Source: CAITSH01 sp964385505
GTDB taxonomy: Bacteria; Pseudomonadota; Gammaproteobacteria; Burkholderiales; SG8-39
Assembly (NCBI GenBank): GCA_964385505.1
Contig: CAYLPI010000072.1
Span: 1 to 17,963 of the forward strand
Direction of reading: 5' to 3'
Length of the DNA stretch: 17,963 nucleotides
How positions within the stretch are numbered: position 1 is the first letter of the stretch; every line of letters begins with the position of its first letter. Positions 1-10,600 of this stretch are shown in pieces. The notes below the pieces were generated by a model. That model was given only the letters and a program-made list of their open reading frames with translations. It did not search any database and was not told the origin of the DNA. Made by a program: the position numbers and the translations under genes.

Positions 1-125
1 CCTGGCGCCAGGCCTGTCAGCAGGACCGGTTTGAGATTGGCGCGGGCGGCATAGACTGCGGCGGTATAGCCGGCGGGGCCTGATCCGAGGATAAGCAGGC
101 GGATATGGCGGATTGGTGCGGTCAT
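1..125 (-). CDS. trxB: Thioredoxin reductase TrxB, N-terminal part (cut by window edge)
   Basis: Reading the minus strand from an ATG at 125-123 gives 41 codons that begin MTAPIRHIRLLILGSGPAG and continue YTAAVYAARANLKPVLLTG before the window ends. The GSGPAGYTAA stretch (residues 14-23) is the N-terminal FAD-binding dinucleotide fold of thioredoxin reductase, and the following YAARANLKPVLLTG is typical of bacterial TrxB. Known role of the family: a cytoplasmic flavoenzyme that uses NADPH to reduce thioredoxin through a CxxC centre, which lies outside this window. The gene diverges from the tpsB gene to its right. In many betaproteobacteria its divergent neighbour is ftsK, which here lies 13 kb away. 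No strong Shine-Dalgarno is visible before the ATG. The identification is firm; only the first part of the protein is present. Confidence 0.93.
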   Translation of the reverse strand, partial: MTAPIRHIRLLILGSGPAGYTAAVYAARANLKPVLLTGLAP

Positions 126-245
126 GACTTGGGACCCAAAGCGGTGAAGGTGGAAGTGTGGATATTGCAGTGCAATGCGACTGGTGCGGGCGTTTCGTGT
201 CTGCCTTGCTACACTCAACATTGTGTCGGGGAGGCGCGAACTCAA

Positions 246-251
246 ATTATA
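246..251 (-). promoter_or_regulatory. Candidate -10 box of trxB promoter
   Basis: On the minus strand 251-246 reads TATAAT, a perfect sigma-70 -10 box, in the divergent region between trxB and tpsB. It would start transcription near 239 and leave a leader of about 113 bases before trxB. At the expected -35 position (269-274) the match is poor (TCCCGA), so the call rests on the -10 box and its position. Confidence 0.45.
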
Positions 252-317
252 GCCTGCGTCGATTGCTGTCGGGACGGCGGCTTTTCATTTCTGGCTTGAA
301 GTGATTAAGCCAAGCGC

Positions 318-346
318 TTGATTTATAGCGATTCCTTTTGTACACT
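318..346 (+). promoter_or_regulatory. Candidate sigma-70 promoter of tpsB
   Basis: TTGATT at 318-323 and TACACT at 341-346 are separated by 17 bases, each matching four of six consensus positions. The start would lie near 353, about 30 bases ahead of the tpsB start codon. A perfect inverted repeat, TGGCTT / AAGCCA (292-297 and 307-312), lies just upstream and could be an operator. This is inferred from sequence pattern only. Confidence 0.45.
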
Positions 347-370
347 GCATTAGGGTTCGTCGCTTTGACG

Positions 371-377
371 AGGGAGG
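371..377 (+). promoter_or_regulatory. Shine-Dalgarno of tpsB, decides a TTG start
   Basis: AGGGAGG lies six bases before TTG at 384-386. This strong site supports the rare TTG as the true start. The protein made from it begins with a positively charged signal peptide, as expected for a transporter of this family. Confidence 0.7.
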
Positions 378-383
378 CCGGCT

Positions 384-2027
384 TTGCGCCGTCTAGTGCA
401 ATCGAAAATTTCACCGCTGCTGGTGCTATGCGCGGCTTTGACTTTATGCTGCGCGTCGTTGGCGCGGGCGCAATCGGCGGCGCCTGCCGATCCGCGCTTC
501 GAGATCCGTCGTTACGTCATCGAGGGTGCGACGTTGGTGAGTGCGGCGGAGCTCGAGGCCGCCACGCTGCCGTTTGCCGGGATGAGCAAGAATTTCGCCG
601 ACGTGCAGCGCGCGCTCGAAGCGATTGAAAAAACGTTTACCGCCAAGGGATTCAGCGCAGTGCAGGTCATCTTGCCCGAGCAGGAGCTCGAAAAAGGCGA
701 GGTTCGCTTCAAAGTAGTTGAAGCCAGGATCGGCAAGGTCGTGGTCGAGGGCAACAAGAACTTTGACGAAGTCAACATTCGCCGCAGTCTGCCCTCGTTG
801 AAGGAAGGGCAGGCGCCCAACACCCAGTCAATCGCCAACAATCTGCGCATTGCCAACGAGAGTTCGGCCAAGCAGACCACTGTTCTGTTGCGCGGTGGCG
901 CCGAGGAAGCGCAGGTCGATGCGGTGGTTCGCGTCGCCGACGAGAAGCCGGTCAAGTACAGCCTGAGCTTTGACAACTCAGGGACGGCCAATACCGGCCT
1001 CTATCGCGTCGGGGTTGGTTTCCAGCACTCCAACCTGTGGAACCGCGATCACTCGATGTCCTGGCAATACGTTACTGCACCGCATGACGATGTGCAGTCC
1101 CAGCGTATCGTGGCCTACCCGAACAAGCGTGTGTTCATCCTCGGCGGGTCTTACCGCATACCGCTCTATGCCCTCGGCGACTCGATCGACATTTCGGCCG
1201 GCTACTCGAACGTCAATTCGGGTGTGGTGCAAAACCTGTTCAACATCGCCGGATCAGGAACAGTCGCGGGGATCCGCTACAACTTCAACCTGCCGCGATG
1301 GGGTGATATTGAGCACAAGCTCGCGTTTGGCTGGGATTGGCGCGCCTTCGAAAGTCGTGTGACGCAACTCGGCCAGACCGTTCAGTTGGTGCCGGACATC
1401 ACTGTACGCCCGATCAGCGTGACCTACAGCGGCACTCACCGCGCGGCGACCAGCGAGACCAGTGCTTATTTCGGCGTATCGCAGAACATTCCCGGGCCGC
1501 GTGACGCCGGGCTCAGCGCCTTCAACGCATCGCGGGTGGGTGCTGACGCCTGGTATTTCATCCAGCGCTTTGGCATCAGTCATAACCGTTCGTTTGCCAA
1601 CGATGTGCAGTTTCGGGCGAGTTTTGCCGGGCAACTGACGCGCGACCAATTGGTGTCCGGCGAGCAGTATGGTATCGGTGGCGCTGATTCGGTGCGTGGG
1701 TTCACCGAGCGCGAAACGGCGAACGACTACGGTTTCCGTGGCTCGGTCGAGGTCTATAGCCCTGACTTTGCCAGTGCTTTCAAGCTGGCTGGCGGCAACG
1801 CGCGCGCGCGCGTACTGGGCTTCTACGATTGGGGGCGGGTGCAGCGCAACCGGCCGACGATTCTTGAAATCCATCGGCAGTCAATCGCCAGCACGGGGGT
1901 AGGGGTGCGTGTCGCAGTGGGCACCAACTTCTTCATTCGCGCTGACTACGGCATCGTAGTGGACGCCGGCGGATTGCAATCGCGTGGCGAGGGCCGTGGC
2001 CACGTCAACATGTCGTTTATTTTCTGA
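384..2027 (+). CDS. Two-partner secretion outer-membrane transporter TpsB (ShlB/FhaC/HecB family)
   Basis: A 547-residue protein. Residues 1-29 form a signal peptide (basic MRR, hydrophobic core, ARA cleavage before QS). Residues about 38-112 and 113-190 fit the two periplasmic POTRA domains, and about 193-547 the 16-strand barrel. The family's hallmark VRG[YF] motif of loop L6 is present as VRGF at 437-440, preceded by GIGGADS, and the chain ends in Phe, the usual signal for barrel assembly by BAM. Known role: recognises the N-terminal TPS domain of a TpsA protein in the periplasm and moves it across the outer membrane without ATP. The length is usual for the family. The start is TTG with a strong ribosome site. 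The partner TpsA follows 492 bases downstream on the same strand. The family assignment is very secure. The substrate is inferred from adjacency, and the second TpsA at 15665 may also use it. Confidence 0.95.
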   Translation: MRRLVQSKISPLLVLCAALTLCCASLARAQSAAPADPRFEIRRYVIEGATLVSAAELEAATLPFAGMSKNFADVQRALEAIEKTFTAKGFSAVQVILPEQELEKGEVRFKVVEARIGKVVVEGNKNFDEVNIRRSLPSLKEGQAPNTQSIANNLRIANESSAKQTTVLLRGGAEEAQVDAVVRVADEKPVKYSLSFDNSGTANTGLYRVGVGFQHSNLWNRDHSMSWQYVTAPHDDVQSQRIVAYPNKRVFILGGSYRIPLYALGDSIDISAGYSNVNSGVVQNLFNIAGSGTVAGIRYNFNLPRWGDIEHKLAFGWDWRAFESRVTQLGQTVQLVPDITVRPISVTYSGTHRAATSETSAYFGVSQNIPGPRDAGLSAFNASRVGADAWYFIQRFGISHNRSFANDVQFRASFAGQLTRDQLVSGEQYGIGGADSVRGFTERETANDYGFRGSVEVYSPDFASAFKLAGGNARARVLGFYDWGRVQRNRPTILEIHRQSIASTGVGVRVAVGTNFFIRADYGIVVDAGGLQSRGEGRGHVNMSFIF

Positions 2028-2364
2028 CAACATAACGCCGATTCAAACGGTGTTGGGGGCCTGCGGGCCCTGCGCGCAAGAGGTGTCGGCACTCCTCGTT
2101 TTATTCGGCCGCTGTTGCTGACCTCGGGCCCGGTGTGTCCATTGTCGTCACTGTGTGACGTTTTACGCTGATTCCCTTTTTTGGAGCACGCGTAGGGCAT
2201 TTTGAACTCCCAAGGGTGCGTTTCGATCTATCCGTACCATTCGTCTAAATGACTGAATAAAAAAGAAAATGTACCGGAGAAAGTCGATGTCGTCGTAGAT
2301 GTCAAAAAATTGTGGTGTCACTCTGGCAAGGCGCGAAATTTGCATGCCAAATGCATGATAAGCG

Positions 2365-2376
2365 TGACTTTTGTCA
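2365..2376. promoter_or_regulatory. Candidate operator dyad upstream of tpsA1
   Basis: TGAC-TTTT-GTCA is a perfect four-base inverted repeat ending 23 bases before the candidate -10 box. TGA-type half sites are what Crp/Fnr proteins usually read, and such a protein is encoded at 11514. The arms are short, so chance is possible. Confidence 0.3.
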
Positions 2377-2396
2377 GCTGATTCTGCCCTTTGACA

Positions 2397-2405
2397 TGCT
2401 ATTAT
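2397..2405 (+). promoter_or_regulatory. Candidate extended -10 promoter of tpsA1
   Basis: TGCTATTAT matches the extended -10 pattern TGnTATAAT with one change. It would start RNA near 2412, giving a leader of about 108 bases before the GTG at 2520. TTGACA at 2391-2396 is a perfect -35 hexamer, but the only partner at 17 bases (near 2414) is a weak T-rich box. The two readings overlap and cannot be separated by eye. Confidence 0.4.
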
Positions 2406-2507
2406 GAGCGTTGATTTTTAAGGTTAAAGTTTAATTTCAAGCCATACCTAATTGAGTTGTAAGGCTTTGTGCGTTTTGCTCTTGCGGGAGGGCGGGAACG
2501 TGCATTC

Positions 2508-2512
2508 GGGAG
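2508..2512 (+). promoter_or_regulatory. Shine-Dalgarno that decides the tpsA1 start
   Basis: GGGAG lies seven bases before GTG at 2520-2522, in frame with the long open frame that could also begin at GTG 2469. The 2469 start has AAGG only four bases ahead. The 2520 start also gives a compact signal peptide, so it is preferred. Confidence 0.6.
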
Positions 2513-2519
2513 AAACGCC

Positions 2520-5500
2520 GTGTCCAAAGCCCTTCGCTTCACGCCCTCTGCGCGCACTCTTCGGCGCAATCTAATCGCACTGGCGGTATCGTCCGCGTTC
2601 GCCAGCAACGCGCAAGCCGCGCCGATCAACCCGACGGTTATTTCCGGCAGCGCCGTGTTCAGCCAGGCGGGCAATGCGCTGAACATTACCAATACGCCGG
2701 GAACCATCATCAACTGGCAGGGTTTTTCGATCGGCGCAGCCGAGATCACCCGATTTATCCAGCAAAACAACCTGTCGTCGGTCCTGAACCGTGTCACCGG
2801 CGCAGAGGCCTCCAACATTCTCGGTCAGTTGCTCTCCAACGGCCGCGTATTCCTAATCAACCCGAACGGCGTGTTCGTCGGCGGCGGCGCGGTGATCGAC
2901 ACCGCCGGTTTTGTCGCCAGTACGTTGAAACTCGCAGACACTGACTTTCTCGCCGGCCGATACAAGTTCGACGAAGTGCCGGGTGCCGGCAAGGTAGTCA
3001 ACCAGGGCACGATCAAGGCTGGCGACGGAGGCTTCGTTTACCTCGTCGCGCCCCAGGTTGAAAACCATGGCGTCATCACGTCGCCTACGGGCGAGATTGT
3101 TCTCGCCGCGGGCAAGAGCGTGGAACTGGTCAATGCCCAAAGTCCGTATCTCAGGGTTGAGTTGACCGCGCCCGACAATGCGGCGCTGAACGTCGGCCAG
3201 CTCATCAGCCAATCGGGCAAGGTTGGCATTTACGGCACCACCATACGCAACGCCGGCCAGATCAGCGCCAATGGCGCGATGATGACCGACGACGGGCGTA
3301 TCGTGCTGAGGGCAACCAAGGATGTGACACTCGAATCGACATCCACCATCACGGCCAACGGCGCCAAGGGCGGCAGCGTCACGGTGCAGGCCGAGGGTGG
3401 CACCTTGATGGCCGAGGGCGGCATCGAGGCCAAGGGCGCCAGCGCCAAGGGCGGCACGGTGCGATTGCTGGGCGACAAGGTCGGGCTTATCGGCACGGCA
3501 AATGTGGATGCTTCGGGGGACACTGGCGGTGGCACGGTACTGATCGGTGGGGATTTCCAGGGCAAGAACGCAGCGGTACAGAACGCGACGGCGGTCTTTA
3601 TCGGTCCCGATGCATCAATCAAGGCCGACGCGGGTGCGAGTGGTGACGGCGGCAAGGTCATCGTATGGTCCGAATCGGTGTCGCGCGTGCATGGCTCGAT
3701 TTCGGCTCGCGGCGGCGTAGCGAGCGGCAATGGCGGTTTTGTCGAAACCTCCAGCCACAACCAGCTTGATGTCGAGGGCATAAAGCTGGACCTGCGCGGG
3801 ACGGCGGGACATGGCGGGGAATGGCTGATCGACCCACTTAACGTGGAGATCGTCGCCGGCGGAGCAAACGCCAACCAAACCTTCTCGGCGCCGACGTTCA
3901 CGCCCACTGGCACCGGCGCGCAAATCGGCGTGGACAACATCACCGGGCAGCTCAACAGCGATGCGTCGGTCACTATTACGACGGACTCGGGAGGCGCAAC
4001 GACCGAGGCTGGCGACATCACCGTTAGCACAGCCATCACTAAATCAGGTGGAGCCGGCACGGCCACGCTGACGATGAAAGCGGCTGGAGATATCCTCGTG
4101 AACGCAGGTATTTCCGCGACCTCCGGAAAGCTGAGTATTGCGTTGCTTGCCAACGACAACAGCGGCACGCAGAACGACCAGAACACGGCCTCCGGTTCGA
4201 TAACGGTCAGCGCGGGCATTACGACCGGCGGCGGCACCTTTGCGGCTTCCGGCGTGGCTTTCGACTCTTCGGCCGCGACCGTTTCGACAGCGGGGGCAAG
4301 CGGGACAACCGGCAGTGCCGGAGGCACGATCGGCATTAACACGAGCGGCAATATCCTGACTGGCAGCCTGCTTGCCCCCGGCGGCAATTCCAGCGCGGAT
4401 GGCATCAACGGCGCTGCGGGCGGAGCTATTTCACTGACAACTACCGCTGCGGGTACCATCACCGTCGGCGGTCTTGGCACGCAAGGCGGGAATGCCACGG
4501 GTCCGACTGCGGCTGCAAACGGCGGGATTGGGGGCGACATTACGATTCGCAGCAACGGAAATGCCGTTGCGCTCGGTGCGAGCGGTGTCAATTTCAATGG
4601 TGGCTCCGGAGTCAATGGCGGTACCAGCGGGACGGGCGGTGCTTTGGCCATGGGGAACGGCGCCGGGGCCAACGCCGTAGGCGCGGTGACCCAGACCGGG
4701 ACGATTTCCGGGCGCACCATGAGCCTATTGAGCTCGTCCGGAAACGTCGTTCTGAGTTCGGCTAACAGTCTCACGCAACTGGGCACGATTACCGCGTCGG
4801 GTAATTTCAGTTACACCGATACGGACACGCTAAACCTAACTGGCGCTGTGGCGACGGGTGGTGGCACCTTCACGCTGAACGCGGCCGGTGCCATTGTGGG
4901 CACGGGTGCGGCGACCATCGTTACCACTTCGGCCACGGCAGGCGCGGCGGGCGGTAATGTCATCATTGCCGCGACCGGTGCCGGCAACGGCGTCAATCTT
5001 GCCGGCGCGATCACGACCTCTGGAACGGCCGGCACGACCGGCGCCGGCGGGGCGGGCGGTACTGTTTCGGTGACTGCCGTCGACGGGGCGATCGGCCTCG
5101 ACGCAATTACCACCAGCGGCGGCGCAGCCGGCGCAAGCGCTGCGGCGACTGTCGGAGGCAAAGGCGGCAATGTCACAGTTCAGGTGACCGCGCCGGCGAC
5201 TGTTGCGCGGAACATCACCGTGGCCGGCGCGATCAACGCGCAAGGGGGCACCGGCAGCGCCACCACGACGGGCGCGGCCGGTGGCACCGGGGGCGCCGGC
5301 GGGACGGTGCTGATGACCACGACGGGTGGCAGCACAGGCGGTTCGATCTCGGCCCAGGCCGTCAATGCCGCGGGCGGCACCGGCGGCGCGGGTGCTTCCG
5401 CGGCGGCAACCGACAACGGCGGCACGGGCGGCGCTGGCGCAAGCATTACGCTGACTGCAGCCGGCACCAGCCAGACGGTTTCGGCCGGCGCGCTGTCTGC

Positions 5501-7158
5501 GAATGGCGGTACCGGCGGGCTGGCCGGTGGCGCGGGTGCGACGGGCGGCACAGGCGGCAATGGCGCCTTAGTGGCCGTGACTGGTACCGGTGCGGTCACA
5601 TTGGGCAATATCGCAGCCAACGCGGGGGCGGGCGGTGCTGCCAATGGCGGTACTGCAGGCAGCGCCGGGGCCACCGGCGGCACCATCACCGCGACGGCTG
5701 GCGGGCTGCTGTCCCTGCAAGATGCGATCACTACCAATCAGGCTGCGTCCCTGACGGGCGTCGGCGTGACGCTGGCGGCGAATAAAACCATCAACAGCGG
5801 TACGGCTGCGCTGAGCGTTATTGCCGGCACCGGAACGCTAACGCTCAATTCCGGCTCCCTCCTGCTTACCACCGGCACGGCGACCCTGACGGCGGATGCC
5901 GTGGCATTCAATGCGGCAGCGCAAATCGGCGGTACCGGCACGGGTACCGGCAATGCGACCACGGTAACGCTCACGCAATCGACCAATAACCAACTCATCG
6001 ATCTTGGTGGAGCGGACAGCGGCACTACCTTGGGTCTGACCAGCGTGGAACTCGGCACCGTGCGTTCCACTACGCTGCGTGTGGGCAATGCCAGTAGCGG
6101 TGCCATCACGGTCAGTGCCGACGTGGCCGCACCGACCGATTTGTCTCTGACCAGCGGTGCGGGCATCACCGCCACCGCGGGTGGGATCACCGGCAACAAG
6201 AATCTCGCGCTGACGGCGGGTGGTGCGATCAATTTCACCGACGTCAGCACCGACGTCAACAATCTCGCGGCGACTGCGGCCGGGCAGAGTGTGACTTTTA
6301 CCGATGCCAATGATTTCTCGGTCGGGGTGGTGGATGGCGTTACAGGTATTACCGGCGCGGCGGTAAATCTTACGGCTCTCACCGGAAAGCTGACGCTTTC
6401 TGCCGTGACCGGCAACGTCATTACCGCCTCGGGTAACGTAACGCTGACCGCAGACAAGCTCGATATCGGGGACACGATTGCAGCGGGTGCCAATACGGTA
6501 ACGCTGACAACCAGGACCTTCGGCAATGAAATCAAGTTTGTCGCCGACGCTGCGGGCGACGCGACAGCAAGCACCTTGGAGCTTGAGGACGCAGAGCTTG
6601 ACCGCATTAGCGCCGGCAAGATTGTGGTCGGCGACGCCAATCACACTGGTGTCATCACCATAGCCTTGGCGCTGACGCCGGCAAATGCGGCTGCGCTTGA
6701 TCTCATCAACAAAACCGGCGGCATTGCGATTGGCGCCGATGTGACGACATCGGGTGCCATGACGCTTACGGCCAATGCCGGCGGCGCTGCTGCCGGTGCG
6801 GTCACCCGTTCTGCTGGCACTTTGAGTTCGGGCGGAAATTTGAGTCTGTCCGCGGCTACGGGTATCGGTACCATCGCCGGGACACTTCCGGTGGTGATCG
6901 GTACTGTCGGTGGCGCGGTCTTGGCGACAAACACGACCAGCGGTGATCTGTTCCTTAGCTTGACAAGCGGCGGCACCACCAGCCTGGGCGGGGGCAGCGG
7001 AATCAGCCAGTTCAGTGGCGGCGCCGTGCGCCTTGATTCGGCGGGGGCAATGCAAATTACCGGTGACCTGTCCGCAGGGACCGGCTCAATCACACTCAAT
7101 CCCACGGGCGCGTTGACGCGCACGGCCGGTACGGTAACGGCCGACACGATCAACCTCG
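2520..7158 (+). CDS. Giant TpsA exoprotein (filamentous haemagglutinin type), 5' part up to the assembly gap
   Basis: The first 1546 codons of a secreted TPS exoprotein. From GTG 2520 the protein has a signal peptide of about 33 residues (SARTLRR, then a hydrophobic stretch, AQA cleavage before AP). A TPS domain of roughly 250 residues follows, with the family hallmarks NTPGTIINWQGFSI, RFIQQN, SVLNRVTG and FLINPNGVFVG. This domain is what the TpsB partner recognises. Further on are GGDFQGKN and WLIDPLNVEIV, then a long beta-helix stalk made of Gly, Ala, Thr and Ser, including GGTGG-rich stretches near 5280-5560. I see no cysteine in this part. The likely role is surface adhesin or biofilm protein; no enzyme or toxin domain is visible. 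The frame runs into the N block. The gene continues at 7259 in a different frame relative to the 100 N placeholder, so the real gap length must be 2 modulo 3 if the gene is intact. An alternative start is GTG 2469. Confidence 0.9.
5270..5570 (+). repeat. Glycine-rich GGTGG coding repeats in TpsA1
   Basis: Within the stalk the pentapeptide GGTGG recurs at least five times (for example GGTGGAGG, twice GGTGGAGAS, GGTGGLAGG and GGTGGNG), encoded by GC-rich ggcggcaccggcgg-like DNA. It is a low-complexity, slippage-prone segment of the exoprotein and not a separate element. Confidence 0.6.
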
Positions 7159-7258
7159 NNNNNNNNNNNNNNNNNNNNNNNNNNNNNNNNNNNNNNNNNN
7201 NNNNNNNNNNNNNNNNNNNNNNNNNNNNNNNNNNNNNNNNNNNNNNNNNNNNNNNNNN
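7159..7258. other. Assembly gap (100 N) inside tpsA1
   Basis: Exactly 100 unknown bases, a customary placeholder for a gap of unknown size. The right edge begins inside a 423-base repeat unit that recurs 423 bases later, so the assembly most likely broke because further near-identical copies could not be resolved. The true size and copy number are unknown. Confidence 0.95.
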
Positions 7259-7681
7259 CCGACGGTGACCCTGGCGACGACGGGGACGGGCGGGATCAGC
7301 CTGCGCGATACGGTTGCGGCGACCTTCACGAACGTGAATACGACGGGAGCGGGCGCGATTCTGGTTAATGGCAACGGGAACACGATCTTTACAAGCGTGA
7401 ATTCAAACGATGGGGCGGTGACGCTGTCGGTGGCGAGCGGGACCCTGACGGCGACGAGCGTGACGGCGGGCGGAACGAGCCGCGATGTGAGCCTGGCGAC
7501 GACGACCTCGGGCAATGTGTTGGTTGGAACGGTGACGGCCGCAGGGGACGCGGTGACGGTGAGCTCGGTGGGGACGATCAACGAGTCGGTGAACGACACG
7601 GCGGCGAAGATAGTAGCCGGCAGCGTGAGCCTGACGGCAACGACGGGCATAGGAACGACGAGCCAGTTTGATGTGAACGCG
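7259..7681 (+). repeat. 423-base coding repeat unit, copy 1 (touches gap)
   Basis: A unit of exactly 141 codons within tpsA1. Bases 7259-7519 are identical, base for base by eye, to 7682-7942. The unit prefers ACG, GCG and GGG codons more than the DNA after 7945, which suggests recent internal amplification. Its left end is hidden in the gap. Confidence 0.92.
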
Positions 7682-10600
7682 CCGACGGTGACCCTGGCGA
7701 CGACGGGGACGGGCGGGATCAGCCTGCGCGATACGGTTGCGGCGACCTTCACGAACGTGAATACGACGGGAGCGGGCGCGATTCTGGTTAATGGCAACGG
7801 GAACACGATCTTTACAAGCGTGAATTCAAACGATGGGGCGGTGACGCTGTCGGTGGCGAGCGGGACCCTGACGGCGACGAGCGTGACGGCGGGCGGAACG
7901 AGCCGCGATGTGAGCCTGGCGACGACGACCTCGGGCAATGTGGTGCTGGGGAGCGTGACGGCGGTCGGCGACACAGTGGGTGTTACATCAGTGGGTAACA
8001 TTACCGGAGCCGGGCCGGTAACTGCGACCAGCATCGCGCTTGACGCTGCTTCAAATATCGGAACAGCTCCAGCTGGTCGAGTAGGAACCGTGGCAACCAA
8101 TCTTGCCGCTCGTTCGGCTGGAGGCGGCGTGTGGGTCGGGAATACCGGTAGTCTGACGCTCGCGCAAGTCAACGGCATAAACAACGGCTCGGCGACGAAC
8201 GGCAACTTTGATGTAACAACGACCGGGACGCTGGATGTAAACCAGACTATTGCTGCCAATGGCACTGGTGATACCCGGCTGGCGTCCACTGGCGGGACTG
8301 GTGTAATTCTGAATGCTGCTGTTGGCACGGGAACGAACACCATAACGCGCATCGACTCAGCAGGCACCATTACTCGATCCGGCAATTTCACCGTCACTGG
8401 CACAGGCGTAGCTTTGAACGCCGGAACGGGAATCGGTAGTTCGGGTGCGGCCAATGTAATCCTGACCGCAGCCGGGACGCTGGCCGCTACGACCGCGGCA
8501 GGAAGCCTCTATCTAAGCGAGTTGGACGGCGTTACCTTAAATACCGTGGACACGATAGGAAATAGCGCGGTCACGCGATATGAACTTGTTGCGGGCGGCG
8601 CGCTCAATGTCGCCGGTAACGTAGGAGGCGGGGCGACCAACGTTCGCCTGGTGTCTGGCAGCGGAACCAACATTACCGGCGCCGGGACTGTAATCGGCAA
8701 CAATGTCTTGCTCGACTCGGATACCGGAGTCGGCACGAACGCGGGTTCGCGCTTTAAGACCACGGCTGGAACACTCGCAGCCCGTTCCCGGACCAGCGGC
8801 GGGGTGTTTGTCAACGAGACTGACGCGGTTTCACTTAATGCGGTTGACAGCGTAAGCAACGCAACCACGGCTAATGCGGACTATGACATTCTTGCCGGTG
8901 GCCAGATCACAGTGGGTCAGAATATCTCCGCCAATGGTACTGGCGACAATATTCTCAACGGTTCGAACATTCAGCTCGATGCGAATTTTGGCCAGAAAAT
9001 CGCATCCGCCAATACCACCCTGACATCAAATGGCTTCGTCAGAGGCACCGGCGTACTGAGCGGCGATACGGTCAGTCTTACCACCACCAACGGCATCGGC
9101 ACCGCTTCGCCTCTGGCTGCGGTTGGCATTTCGGCGAACAACCTCTCCATCAGCAACACAGGGTCGGGTGATGTCGTCGTAAACATTCCGACCGGAAGTG
9201 TCAATCTTTCCGGAACGTTCAGTAATGCAGCAGCCGGAGGTGGAATTGGCCTGACAACGACCAACGGCAGCATTACCCATAGCACGCAACTCTCCAGTGC
9301 CGGCGTCCTCGCCTTGCAAGCCAATGGCACTGGCTCCACCATCACGGTGGATACCACCGGCATGCAGTCCACTGGCGGCAATATCACGCTGTCGGCGGCC
9401 AACGGCATCACCGTTAACGATGGCAACGGTGTCAAGGCGACAAGCGGCAATGTGACGATGGTCGCCGGTGCGGTCCCTACCCTCAGCACCCAATTCTCAG
9501 GCTTGCCCTCCGGGCTGGAACCTACAGGGGGTGGTGTTAATGCGCCGATCCTGATTAACGGACCGATCTGGTCGGGCAGCGGAACCGGCTATTCTGGCTA
9601 TACGACCAACCTGTTCTCAACCGGCAATATCGTGCAAAGCAAGGTGAACGATGCCGGCATCCAGGCGCTCAACAATTCCCCGACCAATGGCGGTTTGCGG
9701 GTGGTGAGCTTCAATAACACGTCCGGCGGGGGCGTTGGTACCTGGCTCGACTTACAGAACAACAAGGCGACCGGAACCGATAATTGCAGTAACGGCGTCG
9801 GTAGTGGTAACTGTGTCGGACCGTTGTTTCTTGAGGCACGAATGGCGGCGGGCGGCACTTCCCCCTACTCAGCCGGCAATATTTCCTACAGCAGTATCAA
9901 CGGTACGACGATCTTCGGTGTTGGAACTGCCGCAGATATCGTGTTCCAGAACCCGAGCATTACCCTTGCCGGCGGTGTGATCAAGGGCACGAACGTGTAT
10001 TTCTACGCATATGGGTCCAGCACCACCACCCAGGATGGCACGGGTAGTATCACCCTTGAGGTACCCATTACCAATGCCGACATCAATCAGGGCAATGCGG
10101 GCGGCTCCCTGAACCTGATCGCGGACGGTAACATCAACATCAGCGGTAGTTCCGCGACGGCCGCGACAGAAACGGCATTGATTAATGCAGAACGTACCTT
10201 GATCGGTTCGCGCAGTACCAACGGGCAGGGTACCGTTACCGTTACCAAGTTCAAGCATGACTTCAAGCTGGTCGCATCGAAGGATATCAACCTGACCGGC
10301 TCAATATACCTTCAGGGAACCCTCGATCTGCGCGCCGGAGCATCCGCTGCGGAAACGGCGACGCTCGCACATCTGAACAGTCCCGCGGTAGGCGCTGGTA
10401 CTTTGCCCGGCAGCGTTTCGATTTCTGCGCCTGCGGGCAGAACCTTCCCGGTTGAAGTTATTGCTGACACCATTCGAATCGGCGCCTCCAACGCACCTGT
10501 AACCGATGTCACCATTGATGCGTCGCTCGCATCGTCGACCGCGACAGGAACGGGCAACGTCATAAAAGACCTTGGCATTTCGATGGCCAGTGCCGGCGCC

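Larger units (their letters stand above)
2028..2519 (+). other. Intergenic region between tpsB and tpsA1 with several dyads, no gene
   Basis: This 492-base stretch holds no credible gene. It contains a GC hairpin at 2056-2071 (GGCC arms, TGCG loop) without a T tract, so it is not a convincing terminator. It also holds GTCAC-TGT-GTGAC at 2147-2159, TGCAT-N5-ATGCA at 2341-2355 and TGAC-TTTT-GTCA at 2365-2376. The second half is clearly richer in A+T than the flanking genes, as is usual for a promoter region. The promoter candidate is listed separately. Confidence 0.6.

Noticed and set aside
105..299. Small plus-strand open frame over the trxB start and the divergent promoter region
   Set aside because: It overlaps trxB on the other strand, covers a good TATAAT box, and has no ribosome site or recognisable product.
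2056..2071. GC hairpin after tpsB as an intrinsic terminator
   Set aside because: The stem is five to six pairs and is not followed by a run of T.
3230..8454. Long minus-strand open frames opposite tpsA1 (3230-4786, 5738-6640, 5838-7055, 7150-8454)
   Set aside because: They mirror the Gly/Ala/Thr codons of the plus-strand gene, give Pro/Val/Ala-rich proteins with no recognisable domain, and one runs through the N block. They are compositional shadows.
7259..9110. CRISPR-like or transposon repeats
   Set aside because: The repeats are in frame, coding, 101 to 141 codons long and belong to one protein. There are no short spacers, terminal inverted repeats or transposase.
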